A stretch of 64,000 nt of DNA from Tamlana sp038148895 (GCA_038148895.1 JBBVGQ010000001.1), one strand, 5' to 3'; shown: positions 52,537-60,952, numbered from the stretch's first letter. Notes: generated by a model not told the origin, from the sequence alone. Translations and numbers: made by a program.

Positions 52537-52866
52537 ATGAAAAATAGAAATGATAATTTAAAGCGTGTCATTGTAGATTTTAAAAAATTGACCCCAGAGA
52601 TTTTAGCGCTTTTAGTTGAAAAATACCCTGATGGTTATGATGACGACCAAATCATATCGTTCAGAAATCAGCATAACGAAATTATAGAAGCTGTTGAAGT
52701 AACAACTGCCGATACCAAATATTTAGTGAAGGTTAGTACCAAATTGGCAATCACTATGGAGAATTATGATGAGGACGATTATGAAGATTTTGATAACGAC
52801 GACCCAGATGCTATCCAAGAACCAGATATGGTTGATGAGGATTCTGATGATGACGATAACGACTAA
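52537..52866 (+). CDS. Small protein with a highly acidic C-terminal tail
   Basis: A 109-residue cytosolic protein of no family I know. Residues 1-75 look like a compact alpha/beta domain ('RVIVDFKKLTPEILALLVEKYPDGYDDDQIISFRNQHNEIIEAVEV'). Residues 76-109 are almost all Asp and Glu and end 'DEDSDDDDND', a nucleic-acid mimic-like or protein-contact tail reminiscent of the RNA polymerase delta subunit, though without sequence relation that I can show. It is followed by a small paralogue-containing cluster on the same strand, with short gaps (14 and 9 bases). Confidence 0.75.
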   Translation: MKNRNDNLKRVIVDFKKLTPEILALLVEKYPDGYDDDQIISFRNQHNEIIEAVEVTTADTKYLVKVSTKLAITMENYDEDDYEDFDNDDPDAIQEPDMVDEDSDDDDND

Positions 52867-52880
52867 TAAATTACAGTACC

Positions 52881-53102
52881 ATGAGAACAGCCGCTTTTAA
52901 GCACTACAAAAACGGTTACTTTACATTTTGGTTTGAAAACGGTGAGGAATTGGCCTTTGAAGAAGTGCACCCACGCGTTTTAAAGCAATTCGATTTAAAA
53001 AACGATAAAAGCTTAATTGATAAGGATTTTAGAATAACATTTGTTGAAGATGAAGACGGAGACGATGTTATTTACAGAGTTGAAAGTTTAAAACCTCTTT
53101 AA
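52881..53102 (+). CDS. Small DUF-like protein, cytosolic paralogue of the 54434 product
   Basis: A 73-residue protein without a signal. The core 'AFEEVHPRVLKQFDLKNDKSLIDKDFRITF' aligns by eye with 'TFQKVEETVLKAFNLNSDDLVGTKFKITF' in the secreted protein encoded at 54434, so both hold the same small beta-rich domain. Function unknown. It lies between the acidic-tail gene and a VOC-domain gene with gaps under 15 bases. Confidence 0.75.
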   Translation: MRTAAFKHYKNGYFTFWFENGEELAFEEVHPRVLKQFDLKNDKSLIDKDFRITFVEDEDGDDVIYRVESLKPL

Positions 53103-53111
53103 TCATGCGCT

Positions 53112-53522
53112 ATGCAAACAGCCTTTCACATGTCTTTACCTTGCCAAAGTGTAAGAGAGACCAGTAGTTTTTACACCAATATTGGTGCGTCCTTGGGTAG
53201 ATCGACCCAAAACTGGATTGATGTAAATTTATATGGGCATCAAGTCACCTTCATTAAATCGGGAAAATTCAGTTTTAATAGCCCTAATTATGTGTTTGAA
53301 GGTAAAATGCTTCCTTCATTTCATTTCGGAATTATTTTAGATACCAAAACTTGGGGTGAAATCTACAAAAAACTAAGGGAGCAAAAACTGGATTTGGTAA
53401 AAGAATCTACATTTTTAGAAGGCAAACCGGGTGAACACCAGTCTTTTTTTGTTAAGGATCCAAACGACTATTTAATCGAATTTAAGAGTTTTAAAAACGC
53501 CGACGATACCTTCAAAAAGTAA
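53112..53522 (+). CDS. VOC-family (glyoxalase/bleomycin-resistance fold) protein
   Basis: A 136-residue protein with the paired beta-alpha-beta-beta-beta units of the vicinal-oxygen-chelate fold. 'FHMSLPCQSVRETSSFYTNIGAS' is the first half with the metal-site His; 'GEHQSFFVKDPNDYLIEFKSF' is the second, with a His and the Glu of 'IEFK'. Such proteins include dioxygenases, lyases and resistance proteins, and no substrate can be read from sequence. Its stop overlaps the next ATG by one base. Confidence 0.9.
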   Translation: MQTAFHMSLPCQSVRETSSFYTNIGASLGRSTQNWIDVNLYGHQVTFIKSGKFSFNSPNYVFEGKMLPSFHFGIILDTKTWGEIYKKLREQKLDLVKESTFLEGKPGEHQSFFVKDPNDYLIEFKSFKNADDTFKK

Positions 53523-54307
53523 TGTACACAACCGTTGCTTATCAAGTGGCGAGTACTATCAATATTAAAGAAAGCAAAAACCATTTGCGGTGGCAATTGC
53601 TTTTTCAAGATAGTGACGAGCTGTATTATAAAGTTTCAGAAAACGCATTTGTATACCTGTTTCAATATGGGATGGTCAGTTTTTTTAACGTAGAAAAACA
53701 TGGCATAGATGAAGCTTTACAAAAAATAAAACCGTTTTGTAATAATTATTTTTCCGAAAAACTTTCAGAATCTGCAGAGGTTGTTATCGAGCAAGGCACG
53801 TTAAAGGTCCAGTTTGATAAGATTGTATTGCCCAGAATGGATCAAGAAATGGTTCGTTTGGTTATGCTTAATACTTCACAGTCTGTAGCACTAGATCGGT
53901 ATTCCGAAATTACGGAAGAGCTACTTAATGAAACAAATAAGCACACTTCTTATCTTGAGGAAAACGGAAAGCTGGATATTTCTGGGAATAAACTGAAACG
54001 CTTTATTGGTAAGGCGCTGAACATTAAAAACAAAATTTCTGAGAATCTTTACATTTTTGATTCGCCCGATAGCACTTGGGAAAATGAGCAACTCAATAAA
54101 CTTAACCAAGATTTAAAATTTTCATTCGATTTAACAGACCGCTACCGATTGATTCATGATAGAATAGAAATCATAAAGGAAAACCTTGAGCTCTTTAAAG
54201 ATATTATGGATCATAAGGAAAGCAGCCGTTTGGAATGGATTATTATTATCCTAATTGTTATTGAGGTGATAGATATGTTTATTGCAAAACTTTTTAATGT
54301 GTTTTAA
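53522..54307 (+). CDS. RMD1/YagE-family (DUF155) membrane-anchored protein
   Basis: A 261-residue protein of the DUF155 family, which includes yeast Rmd1 and the mitochondrial RMND1. The family core runs from 'YQVASTINIKESKNHL' through 'VYLFQYGMVSFFNVE' to a C-terminal coiled coil ('LTDRYRLIHDRIEIIKENLELFKDIMDHKESSRLEW') and one membrane segment ('IIIILIVIEVIDMFIAKLFNVF'). Bacterial function is unknown; eukaryotic relatives affect mitochondrial translation. TAATG overlap with the VOC gene indicates coupling. Confidence 0.88.
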   Translation: MYTTVAYQVASTINIKESKNHLRWQLLFQDSDELYYKVSENAFVYLFQYGMVSFFNVEKHGIDEALQKIKPFCNNYFSEKLSESAEVVIEQGTLKVQFDKIVLPRMDQEMVRLVMLNTSQSVALDRYSEITEELLNETNKHTSYLEENGKLDISGNKLKRFIGKALNIKNKISENLYIFDSPDSTWENEQLNKLNQDLKFSFDLTDRYRLIHDRIEIIKENLELFKDIMDHKESSRLEWIIIILIVIEVIDMFIAKLFNVF

Positions 54308-54433
54308 AAAAGATGTTAGATTAATATGTATCTTTAATTAGCTGGATTTCAGTAATTTTTGTGAAAATTTATAGGTAAATCGGGTTTAGTGTATTCGGTT
54401 TCCAACAGATGGTAAACTAAAATAATTATTAAG

Positions 54434-54814
54434 ATGAAAACAAAAAAATTAGTGCTTTTAAGTGGTTTGCTGCTCTCACTTTTCATGCTTTCAGGGTATA
54501 CAACAGCAATCAATTATGAAGATTCATTTAGTGTTTTAGAAGCTCAAAATGGGCTTGTTGTGTTCGCTACTTTCGATGGACACGAAGATTACGGATATAA
54601 TTTTGTTACCAAAGGAAAGGATGATGAAGAGCACACCTTAACTTTTCAAAAAGTGGAGGAAACTGTGCTAAAAGCTTTTAACTTGAATTCGGATGACCTT
54701 GTGGGAACAAAGTTTAAAATCACTTTTAACAAGGAAATTAAGGTTACAAAAGATGCAGATGGTTATGAGGATGAAGAAGAAATTAATACCATAACTAATT
54801 TAGAAAAAGCTTAG
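54434..54814 (+). CDS. Small secreted protein, paralogue of the 52881 product
   Basis: A 126-residue protein with a signal peptide ('LVLLSGLLLSLFMLSGYTTA') and no Cys lipobox. The mature core shares the domain of the cytosolic 73-residue protein at 52881. The C-terminal part is acidic ('KDADGYEDEEEINTITNLE'). It is preceded by a 126-base gap and followed at once by its own terminator, so it is a separate unit. Function unknown. Confidence 0.75.
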   Translation: MKTKKLVLLSGLLLSLFMLSGYTTAINYEDSFSVLEAQNGLVVFATFDGHEDYGYNFVTKGKDDEEHTLTFQKVEETVLKAFNLNSDDLVGTKFKITFNKEIKVTKDADGYEDEEEINTITNLEKA

Positions 54815-54852
54815 TTTCATTCTCGGCTAAAGTTGAAACATGACTTCAAAAT

Positions 54853-56316
54853 TTAGGCTTCCTTTTCGGAGGCCTTTTTTATGAAAACTTCCCAAATAAA
54901 AACACTATAAACCACAGCATATTCCAGAGCGATAACCAATAAGTTTTCAGATTTATCCATGCTATTGATGCCCAGATAGGCTAAATAACTCAGAATGACT
55001 GCAAAGCTCCAAACCAATGGAAATTTATATTTGGTGAACACCGATAAAATTAAAAGTGTTGCCACATACCATGGATGTACTGTAGTGGCCGTAAAGTAAT
55101 AAAACGATAGCACGAACAACATGGCGGTGATGAGTTGAACTGAGGTTTTGTTCTTTCTAAAAAAAGCAATTATTATAACGAAGGTGGCAACAATAATTGG
55201 TATCGTTTTTCCAACAATGGCTATTTCATTATAGCCTCTAAAAGCATATCCTATTTCGCGAGCCAAATAATACAAACTGGCATTAAACTCAAATTCCTGA
55301 AACCATAAAGCCACGGTTTCGGTATAGTTATTTATAAATGCCCTGGAATAAAAAGGCACAAAAAGCAATAATGTAATAATGCCCACGATGCCATAAAATA
55401 GAGCTAACCTTGCCAGGCTAAGGGTAATCGAAACCCAATTGCTTTCGTTATTACCAGAAGGCAACGATGAAGTAATTTTGTTATTTGGGGCAGATGGCAT
55501 CACTTCGTTTTCAATGACGTTACCTTTTGTAAACCATTGAAAAAACAAGGGTAAAAAAATCAGTGGCACTAATTTTACTGAAATGGAGAGCGCCAAAACT
55601 ACTGCTGCCCATTGCCATTTTCCAACATGGAGCAAATACAGGCTCAGCATTAAAAAGAAAATCATAACGCCTTCAAAATGAAGATTTCCGGTAAGTTCAA
55701 TTATAATGAATGGATTTAAAATATACCAAAAGATGTTGTGCTTGGGAATTTTTAGTTTTTCCAGGAGTTTTTTGCCAAAATGAAGCGTGCCAAAATCGGC
55801 AGCAATGATAATTAGTCGCATCATTATAACAGAACCCAAAATACTTTTACCTGCAAAAAGAGCTGCAATGGTGAAGCATAATTGATTTATGGGCGGGTAA
55901 TTGGTAAAATGCCCAGCGCTTAAAACACCCATGCCCTCGTATAATTCTCTAGCTTGCGCTATTGGAAAATTGCCTTGGCCAATAAGATATTCTGGGGTAT
56001 ATAAATAGGGGTTTATTCCTGCCATAATCATACGGCCATCCCAAATGAAACGGTAAAAATCTTGTGAAAGGTTTGGTATGGCCAAAATAAAAATGGCTCT
56101 GAAACTAAAAGCTAAATATGTTAGAAGTTTTAGATTATTTTCAAATATCTGCACCAGTTTGTAAAACATAAAGAATAATGCAGCATATAGCATTAAAAGT
56201 TTCACATAATCTGTTCGGGTTAAATCATATGCGAATGCCCAATAGAGCAATCCGCTTGATAAGGCCATTAATAACGGAAATCTATAAAGTTTTAAAAAGG
56301 CTGGGTGTAAAAGCAT
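54853..56316 (-). CDS. Polytopic GT-C mannosyltransferase-like protein
   Basis: A 487-residue inner-membrane protein with ten or more hydrophobic segments. An early loop holds 'SQDFYRFIWDGRMIMAGINPYLYTPEYL', whose Asp and Arg fit the catalytic first loop of GT-C polyprenyl-phosphate-dependent sugar transferases (GT87/PIG-M-like). Such enzymes move mannose or another sugar from a polyprenyl phosphate carrier to a glycan outside the membrane. The last gene of a three-gene operon behind two GT2 enzymes, one of them a likely maker of the lipid-linked sugar. The acceptor is unknown. Confidence 0.83.
   Translation of the reverse strand: MLLHPAFLKLYRFPLLMALSSGLLYWAFAYDLTRTDYVKLLMLYAALFFMFYKLVQIFENNLKLLTYLAFSFRAIFILAIPNLSQDFYRFIWDGRMIMAGINPYLYTPEYLIGQGNFPIAQARELYEGMGVLSAGHFTNYPPINQLCFTIAALFAGKSILGSVIMMRLIIIAADFGTLHFGKKLLEKLKIPKHNIFWYILNPFIIIELTGNLHFEGVMIFFLMLSLYLLHVGKWQWAAVVLALSISVKLVPLIFLPLFFQWFTKGNVIENEVMPSAPNNKITSSLPSGNNESNWVSITLSLARLALFYGIVGIITLLLFVPFYSRAFINNYTETVALWFQEFEFNASLYYLAREIGYAFRGYNEIAIVGKTIPIIVATFVIIIAFFRKNKTSVQLITAMLFVLSFYYFTATTVHPWYVATLLILSVFTKYKFPLVWSFAVILSYLAYLGINSMDKSENLLVIALEYAVVYSVFIWEVFIKKASEKEA
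54855..54880 (+). terminator. Terminator of the 54434 gene, inside the opposite gene's 3' end
   Basis: AGGCTTCC (54855-54862), TTTTC, GGAGGCCT (54868-54875), then T's to 54880: an 8-bp stem with one G-T pair. It overlaps the last nine codons of the minus-strand mannosyltransferase gene, which ends at 54853. Confidence 0.8.
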
Positions 56317-56413
56317 AAGGTAAATATAGCATTAAATGATATTCTTCACCTTGAAAGTTTTAGTCAGCAAAAAGTAATGTAATGCCAAAATGAGTTTAGC
56401 GTAAGCTGAAGTT

Positions 56414-57904
56414 TTATACTTTTGAGAGCAACGACTTAAAAAACACATAGCCAAAACCTGTGAATAGCATCAGGTGGAAAGGAAATAGTCCGAAATCACC
56501 ACCTTGATTTCCTACAATGAAAGCGCTGTACATACCAAAGGCAAAATAAAGCATAAGCAAACCTTCGAAAATAACATGTACCGATACAGTTTTTTTCATG
56601 TATTTATTGGTTTTCCAATTGTCTTTGTATTTGCTTAGGTTGAATTTTGGCGTACGAACAAATTCTGATTTTTTACCCAAATGACCTTCTAGAACGGCTA
56701 TCGAATTGTGAAGCGAAAAGCCCATGGCAATCGAGAAAAACACGAAAAACATCCCGATATACCTTATGAAGTTTTTAAAGCCACTGCCATAAATATTTTT
56801 ATACATAAACCAGTAGCAAATGAAAAAGATGATTGTGCTCATTACAAAAAAGCTCATAACGTAAAAGTATGGGCGTAAATGGGCATATTCGTTTTTAATG
56901 TAAAGCATAGGTATACTCAAAACTCCAACAATAAGTACGTTTAAAAACATGGTACTGTTCAGTAGGTGTAATAGTCCGTGAATCTTGGTTTTTAAAGAAA
57001 TGTTATGGCTTTTTATAACACGGCCAAGCATTTTTCGGAAGTTTTCGGCGCCTCCTTTATTCCATCTAAATTGTTGGGAACGGGCAGCACTTATAACTAC
57101 TGGAAGTTCAGCAGGGGTTTCTACATCTTCCAAGTATTTGAATTTCCAATTTTTTAATTGGGCACGGTAACTTAGGTCTAAATCTTCTGTTAAGGTGTCA
57201 CCCTCCCAGTTGCCTGCATCAATGATGCAGCTTTTTCGCCATAAACCAGCAGTACCATTAAAATTTATAAAATGTCCTTTACTGTTTCTGCCGACCTGTT
57301 CTAAAGTAAAATGGGCATCGAGGGCGAAGGCTTGAATTTTTGTAAGCAAAGAAAAATTCCTGTTGATGTGCCCCCAACGGGTTTGTACAACACCAATTTT
57401 TTCATCTTTAAAATATGGTACGGTGCGTTTTAACCAATCTTTTTTTGGAAGGAAATCAGAATCGAAAATGGCCAAGAATTCTCCTTTGGCAATTTTCAAC
57501 CCTTCTTTTAAAGCTCCCGCTTTAAATCCTGTGCGGTCTTTTCGAGTGATGTGTTTTATGTCTAACCCAGAGGCTTGGAGTTTTTCAACATGTTCACGGG
57601 TGCTCTCAACGGTTTCATCTGTAGAATCATCCAGAACTTGAATTTCGAGTTTGTCTTTTGGGTAATCAATTTCGGCGATGTTGTCAAGCAGGCGTTCCAT
57701 AACGTACATTTCGTTGTAAACAGGCAGCTGAATGGTTACATAGGGAACCTCATTAGGGTTTGATAAATCGAACTTAGGGCAATTGTCTTGCTTCTTTTTG
57801 GAAGACAAATAGTTAAACAATAAGTTTAACTGTGCCAAAGCATACATAAATATGAGCAAAAGCGAAATGGTGTAAATAACAATTGTTGCCGTTTCTACGA
57901 TCAT
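56414..57904 (-). CDS. Cellulose-synthase-like processive GT2 glycosyltransferase
   Basis: A 496-residue membrane enzyme: one N-terminal membrane segment, a cytosolic GT2 domain (about 50-290), then three or four membrane segments. The processive-enzyme motifs are all there: 'VLDDSTDET' (first Asp), 'AIFDSDFLP' (DxD), 'TEDLDLSYRA' (base Asp) and 'QQFRWNKG' (QxxRW). There is no PilZ domain. The family makes beta-linked polymers or glucosyl lipids; the product here is not known. It overlaps the upstream GT2 gene by 4 bases and precedes the mannosyltransferase gene. Confidence 0.9.
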   Translation of the reverse strand: MIVETATIVIYTISLLLIFMYALAQLNLLFNYLSSKKKQDNCPKFDLSNPNEVPYVTIQLPVYNEMYVMERLLDNIAEIDYPKDKLEIQVLDDSTDETVESTREHVEKLQASGLDIKHITRKDRTGFKAGALKEGLKIAKGEFLAIFDSDFLPKKDWLKRTVPYFKDEKIGVVQTRWGHINRNFSLLTKIQAFALDAHFTLEQVGRNSKGHFINFNGTAGLWRKSCIIDAGNWEGDTLTEDLDLSYRAQLKNWKFKYLEDVETPAELPVVISAARSQQFRWNKGGAENFRKMLGRVIKSHNISLKTKIHGLLHLLNSTMFLNVLIVGVLSIPMLYIKNEYAHLRPYFYVMSFFVMSTIIFFICYWFMYKNIYGSGFKNFIRYIGMFFVFFSIAMGFSLHNSIAVLEGHLGKKSEFVRTPKFNLSKYKDNWKTNKYMKKTVSVHVIFEGLLMLYFAFGMYSAFIVGNQGGDFGLFPFHLMLFTGFGYVFFKSLLSKV

Positions 57905-58593
57905 TTTTTAAAACTGTATTTAAAAATCCAACCCAAGATTTTTATGCCTGCAAATATAGCACCTTTTACCGTACCAGAAACTTTTGAAACGCCAATTCTG
58001 TTTCTGTAATTTACGGGCACCTCAATATATGATAATTTTTGTTTCAAAACTTTAAGTTGCATTTCAACTGTCCAGCCATAGGTTTTGTCTTCCATTTTTA
58101 GGCCCAGTAACTTTTCATATTTAATGGCACGGAATGGACCGAGGTCTGTAAATTTTGAACCAAAAAATAATTTCATTAAATTGGTTGCTAGATAGTTGCC
58201 GAAAATTTGCGGATAGGTCATCGAGCCTTCTTCTCTTAGTTTTTTCACTCTTGCACCAACAACAAAATCTATTTTTTTTTCAATAATAGGGGCAACTATT
58301 TTATCCAGTTCTTCAGGGTAATCACTGTAATCACCATCCAAAAAAACCAAAATTTCTGGTTTTTCCTTCTTGTTTTCAATGTAGCTCATGCCTTTCAAAC
58401 AAGCGTATCCATAACCTTTTTTTGGTTCGGTTAAAACGGTTGCACCAGCTTTTTTTGCGTTAATTTCAGTTTCATCTGTGGAATTGTTGCTTACTACAAT
58501 AACTTCATCAACAGTTTTTGGGATATTATTTATAACTTGAGCTATTGAACTGCCTTCGTTGTGAGCAGGAATGATAACATTGATTTTTGTCAT
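57901..58593 (-). CDS. Dolichyl-phosphate-mannose-synthase-like GT2 enzyme
   Basis: A 230-residue cytosolic or membrane-face GT2 enzyme ('INVIIPAHNEGSSIAQVINNIPKTVDEVIVVSNNSTDET', DxD in 'VFLDGDYSDYPEEL'; 'LGPFRAIKYEKLLGLKM', 'VPVNYRNRIGVSKVSGTVKGA'). This subgroup moves a sugar from a nucleotide donor to polyprenyl phosphate. It would supply the carrier sugar for the GT-C enzyme two genes on. First gene of the operon; reverse-strand TATCTTTG lies 38 bases upstream. Confidence 0.9.
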   Translation of the reverse strand: MTKINVIIPAHNEGSSIAQVINNIPKTVDEVIVVSNNSTDETEINAKKAGATVLTEPKKGYGYACLKGMSYIENKKEKPEILVFLDGDYSDYPEELDKIVAPIIEKKIDFVVGARVKKLREEGSMTYPQIFGNYLATNLMKLFFGSKFTDLGPFRAIKYEKLLGLKMEDKTYGWTVEMQLKVLKQKLSYIEVPVNYRNRIGVSKVSGTVKGAIFAGIKILGWIFKYSFKK

Positions 58594-58630
58594 TGCACTT
58601 GGCTAGAATTTAAATGCTTTTTAAACCTTG

Positions 58631-58638
58631 CAAAGATA
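58631..58638 (-). promoter_or_regulatory. -7 element of the glycan operon
   Basis: The reverse strand reads TATCTTTG, an exact TAnnTTTG match 38 bases before the first ATG. No clear -33 TTG. Confidence 0.5.
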
Positions 58639-58844
58639 ATCCATTCTTTTGGTTTTTCTTAAATGCTTTTGATTTTGGATTTAGCTAACAAAGGATACTT
58701 GGTGCTTTGGGTTTTGGAAACAATTTAAGAACTTTAAAATATCATTTTTAGACTGTCATTTTAATCGAATTAAATTGGTTTTAGTGCAGTAAATCGTTGT
58801 AATAATGTGAATTGATATGGCTATAAGGAAAACAAATTGACGGT

Positions 58845-58878
58845 TTGTAAGCTTTAGAGTTTTTTTTGACTAATTTTG
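58845..58878 (+). promoter_or_regulatory. trxA: trxA promoter
   Basis: TTG (58845-58847), 23 bases, TAATTTTG (58871-58878) fits the Bacteroidota promoter. The trxA ATG is 41 bases on. Confidence 0.6.
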
Positions 58879-58918
58879 TGTTTTAAAATAAATAAAGAAC
58901 TCATTAAATATAAATATT

Positions 58919-59236
58919 ATGGCAGTAGAGATTACGGATGCAACCTTTGAGGAAACGGTTTTAAAAAGTGATAAACCTGTATTGGTGGATTTTTGGGCAG
59001 CTTGGTGCGGACCATGTAGAATGGTAGGGCCAATCATTGAACAAATCAGTGACGAATATGATGGCAAAGCTGTTGTTGGAAAGGTAGATGTTGATGCAAA
59101 CCAAGAGTTTGCAGCCAAGTACGGTGTACGTAACATCCCAACAGTTTTGGTATTCCAAAATGGTGAGGTTGTTGGAAGACAAGTAGGCGTTGCTCCAAAA
59201 AATGCATACACAGACGCGATTGATTCGCTTTTGTAA
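58919..59236 (+). CDS. trxA: Thioredoxin
   Basis: A 105-residue cytosolic disulphide reductase, complete, with the active site 'WAAWCGPCRM' (about 29-38), the buried Asp in 'VLVDFWA' and the cis-Pro in 'NIPTVLVF'. It reduces ribonucleotide reductase, peroxiredoxins and others. Single gene with its own promoter and terminator. Confidence 0.98.
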   Translation: MAVEITDATFEETVLKSDKPVLVDFWAAWCGPCRMVGPIIEQISDEYDGKAVVGKVDVDANQEFAAKYGVRNIPTVLVFQNGEVVGRQVGVAPKNAYTDAIDSLL

Positions 59237-59344
59237 TAAATTGTTAAGCACCAAATAATAAATTTCAATTTTAATTGAATATAATTTTAGTTGTTTCATC
59301 TGATATTCAGAAAAGTTAATAGGTACAGATGAAAAAGAAAATTG

Positions 59345-59377
59345 AAAAGGTTTGCCATTATGGCGAACCTTTTTTTA
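59345..59377 (+). terminator. Terminator of trxA
   Basis: AGGTTTGCCA, TTA, TGGCGAACCT, flanked by A's and a seven-T run: a 10-bp stem with one G-T pair. It ends just before the ClpP-type gene. Confidence 0.85.
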
Positions 59378-59401
59378 TTTTAGATGCAAATAAATAGAAC
59401 T

Positions 59402-59944
59402 ATGAGCAAAACATTAAAAATTCAGGATATCATTGATAACAAGCTCATTGAAGAGCGCAAAGTTTTTTTATGGGGGCAGGTAGATGACCAATCTGCAAAG
59501 CACGTAATCGATAGGTTACTCTATTTGGATGCTTTAGAAACCAAAGATATTCACCTGTACATCAACAGCCCAGGAGGATATGTAACCTCTGGTTTCGCCA
59601 TGTACGATTGCATCAAATCTTTAAAGAGCGATGTCTCGACCATTTGCACTGGATTGGCGGCATCAATGGGCTCTATACTTCTTTCAGTTGGGACTAAAGG
59701 CAAACGGTTCATCCAACCACACGCTCGTGTGATGATACATCAACCTAGTGGAGGTGCTCGCGGTCCGGCAAGCGATATCGAAATTACTGCTCAAGAAATA
59801 TTGAAAACCAAAGAACTGAGTGCTAAAATATTAGCAGATAACTGTGGGCAAAAGTTTGATAAAGTGATGAAAGACTTTAACAGAGACCATTGGATGGGTG
59901 CTGAAGAGTCAGTGGCATACGGTATCGTCGATAAGGTTATATAA
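59402..59944 (+). CDS. clpP: ClpP-family serine protease
   Basis: A ClpP-fold peptidase of about 180 residues. The triad is visible: Ser in 'TGLAASMGSILL', His in 'RVMIHQPSGGARG', and Asp in 'MKDFNRDHWMGAEES'; 'YINSPGGYVTSGFAMYD' is the oxyanion strand. It would form a tetradecamer fed by a Clp ATPase. I prefer the ATG at 59402; one at 59384 adds six residues. No clpX is adjacent, so this may be a second ClpP of the genome. The DUF58 gene follows after one base. Confidence 0.9.
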   Translation: MSKTLKIQDIIDNKLIEERKVFLWGQVDDQSAKHVIDRLLYLDALETKDIHLYINSPGGYVTSGFAMYDCIKSLKSDVSTICTGLAASMGSILLSVGTKGKRFIQPHARVMIHQPSGGARGPASDIEITAQEILKTKELSAKILADNCGQKFDKVMKDFNRDHWMGAEESVAYGIVDKVI

Positions 59945-59945
59945 A

Positions 59946-60875
59946 TTGGATTTACAAACTGAATTAAATAAAGCGGAAGGTTTTAAAAACCTCGGGCTCC
60001 ATGCGAAGCAAGTGGTTGAGGGGTTTATTGCTGGGATGCACAAAAGTCCGTTTCATGGGTTTTCGGCAGAATTTGCTGAACATAAAATTTACAACCAAGG
60101 AGAGAGCACACGCCATATCGATTGGAAATTATTTGCCAAAACAGATAAGCTTTACACGAAGCGCTATGATGATGAAACGAACTTACGTTGCCATATCATC
60201 TTAGACAACAGTAGCTCGATGCATTACCCGAAAATGGATTCCTTTTCCATAGGGAATTTAAACAAAATTGGGTTTTCCGTTCTAGCTGCCGCTTCATTAA
60301 TGCAAATTTTAAAAAGACAACGCGATGCAGTAGGCTTGAGTATTTACAGTGATGCTTACGATTACTATGCTCCAGAGAAAGGCAGTGAGCGGCACCACCA
60401 AATGCTGTTGAACCATTTAAGCGAAGCCGTAATTTCAAAACCATTAAATAAACAAACCGAAACTTTTAAATACCTGCATGAGATAGCCGAGAAAATCCAC
60501 AGGCGTTCCATGATTTTTTTGTTTACAGATATGTTTCAAACGTCGGAAGATGAAGTTAGACTTTTTGAAGCGTTAAGGCATTTAAAATATAACAAGCATG
60601 AAGTGATATTATTTCATGTATTTGATAAAGAAAAGGAGCTGAAATTTGATTTTGATAACAAACCTAAGCGCTTTATTGATGTAGAAACCGGAGAGCATAT
60701 TAATTTATATGCAGATTCCATAAAGGAAAACTACGCACGAGCCGTTGAAGATTATTTTGCTGCTTTGCGCTTAAAATGTGCACAATACAAGATAAAATAT
60801 GTAAAGGCCGATATCAATAAAGATTTTAATAATATACTCACTACCTATATGATAGAGCGGCAAAAATTCGGGTAA
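59946..60875 (+). CDS. DUF58-domain protein (vWA-like)
   Basis: A protein of about 309 residues. The DUF58 core is 'FAEHKIYNQGESTRHIDWKLFAKTDKLYTKRYDDETN', followed by a von Willebrand A-like domain with a MIDAS-type 'LDNSSSMHY' loop. Family members usually partner a MoxR AAA+ ATPase; none is next to this one. The TTG at 59946, one base after the clpP stop, is taken as the start since it gives the usual N terminus ('DLQTELNKAEGFKNLG'); an upstream GTG would overlap clpP. Function unknown. Confidence 0.85.
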   Translation: MDLQTELNKAEGFKNLGLHAKQVVEGFIAGMHKSPFHGFSAEFAEHKIYNQGESTRHIDWKLFAKTDKLYTKRYDDETNLRCHIILDNSSSMHYPKMDSFSIGNLNKIGFSVLAAASLMQILKRQRDAVGLSIYSDAYDYYAPEKGSERHHQMLLNHLSEAVISKPLNKQTETFKYLHEIAEKIHRRSMIFLFTDMFQTSEDEVRLFEALRHLKYNKHEVILFHVFDKEKELKFDFDNKPKRFIDVETGEHINLYADSIKENYARAVEDYFAALRLKCAQYKIKYVKADINKDFNNILTTYMIERQKFG

Positions 60876-60904
60876 AAATATTTTTAAAAAACTTTGAAAA
60901 AGAT

Positions 60905-60934
60905 TTGAGATATAAAAAAAGCCATGTATATTTG
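60905..60934 (+). promoter_or_regulatory. tRNA-Asp promoter
   Basis: TTG (60905-60907), 19 bases, TATATTTG (60927-60934): both elements and spacing are ideal for this phylum. The tRNA starts 19 bases after the -7 element. Confidence 0.75.
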
Positions 60935-60952
60935 CATCCGCAATAGCGCAAC

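Larger units (their letters stand above)
58594..58918. other. Intergenic region between the glycan operon and trxA
   Basis: A 325-base AT-rich divergent gap. It holds a reverse -7 element (58631-58638) for the glycan operon and a full promoter (58845-58878) for trxA. Nothing else coding or repeated was seen. Confidence 0.6.

Noticed and set aside
58870..59299. Two minus-strand frames over trxA (132 and 112 codons)
   Set aside because: Both are antisense to the thioredoxin gene, whose WCGPC frame is certain.
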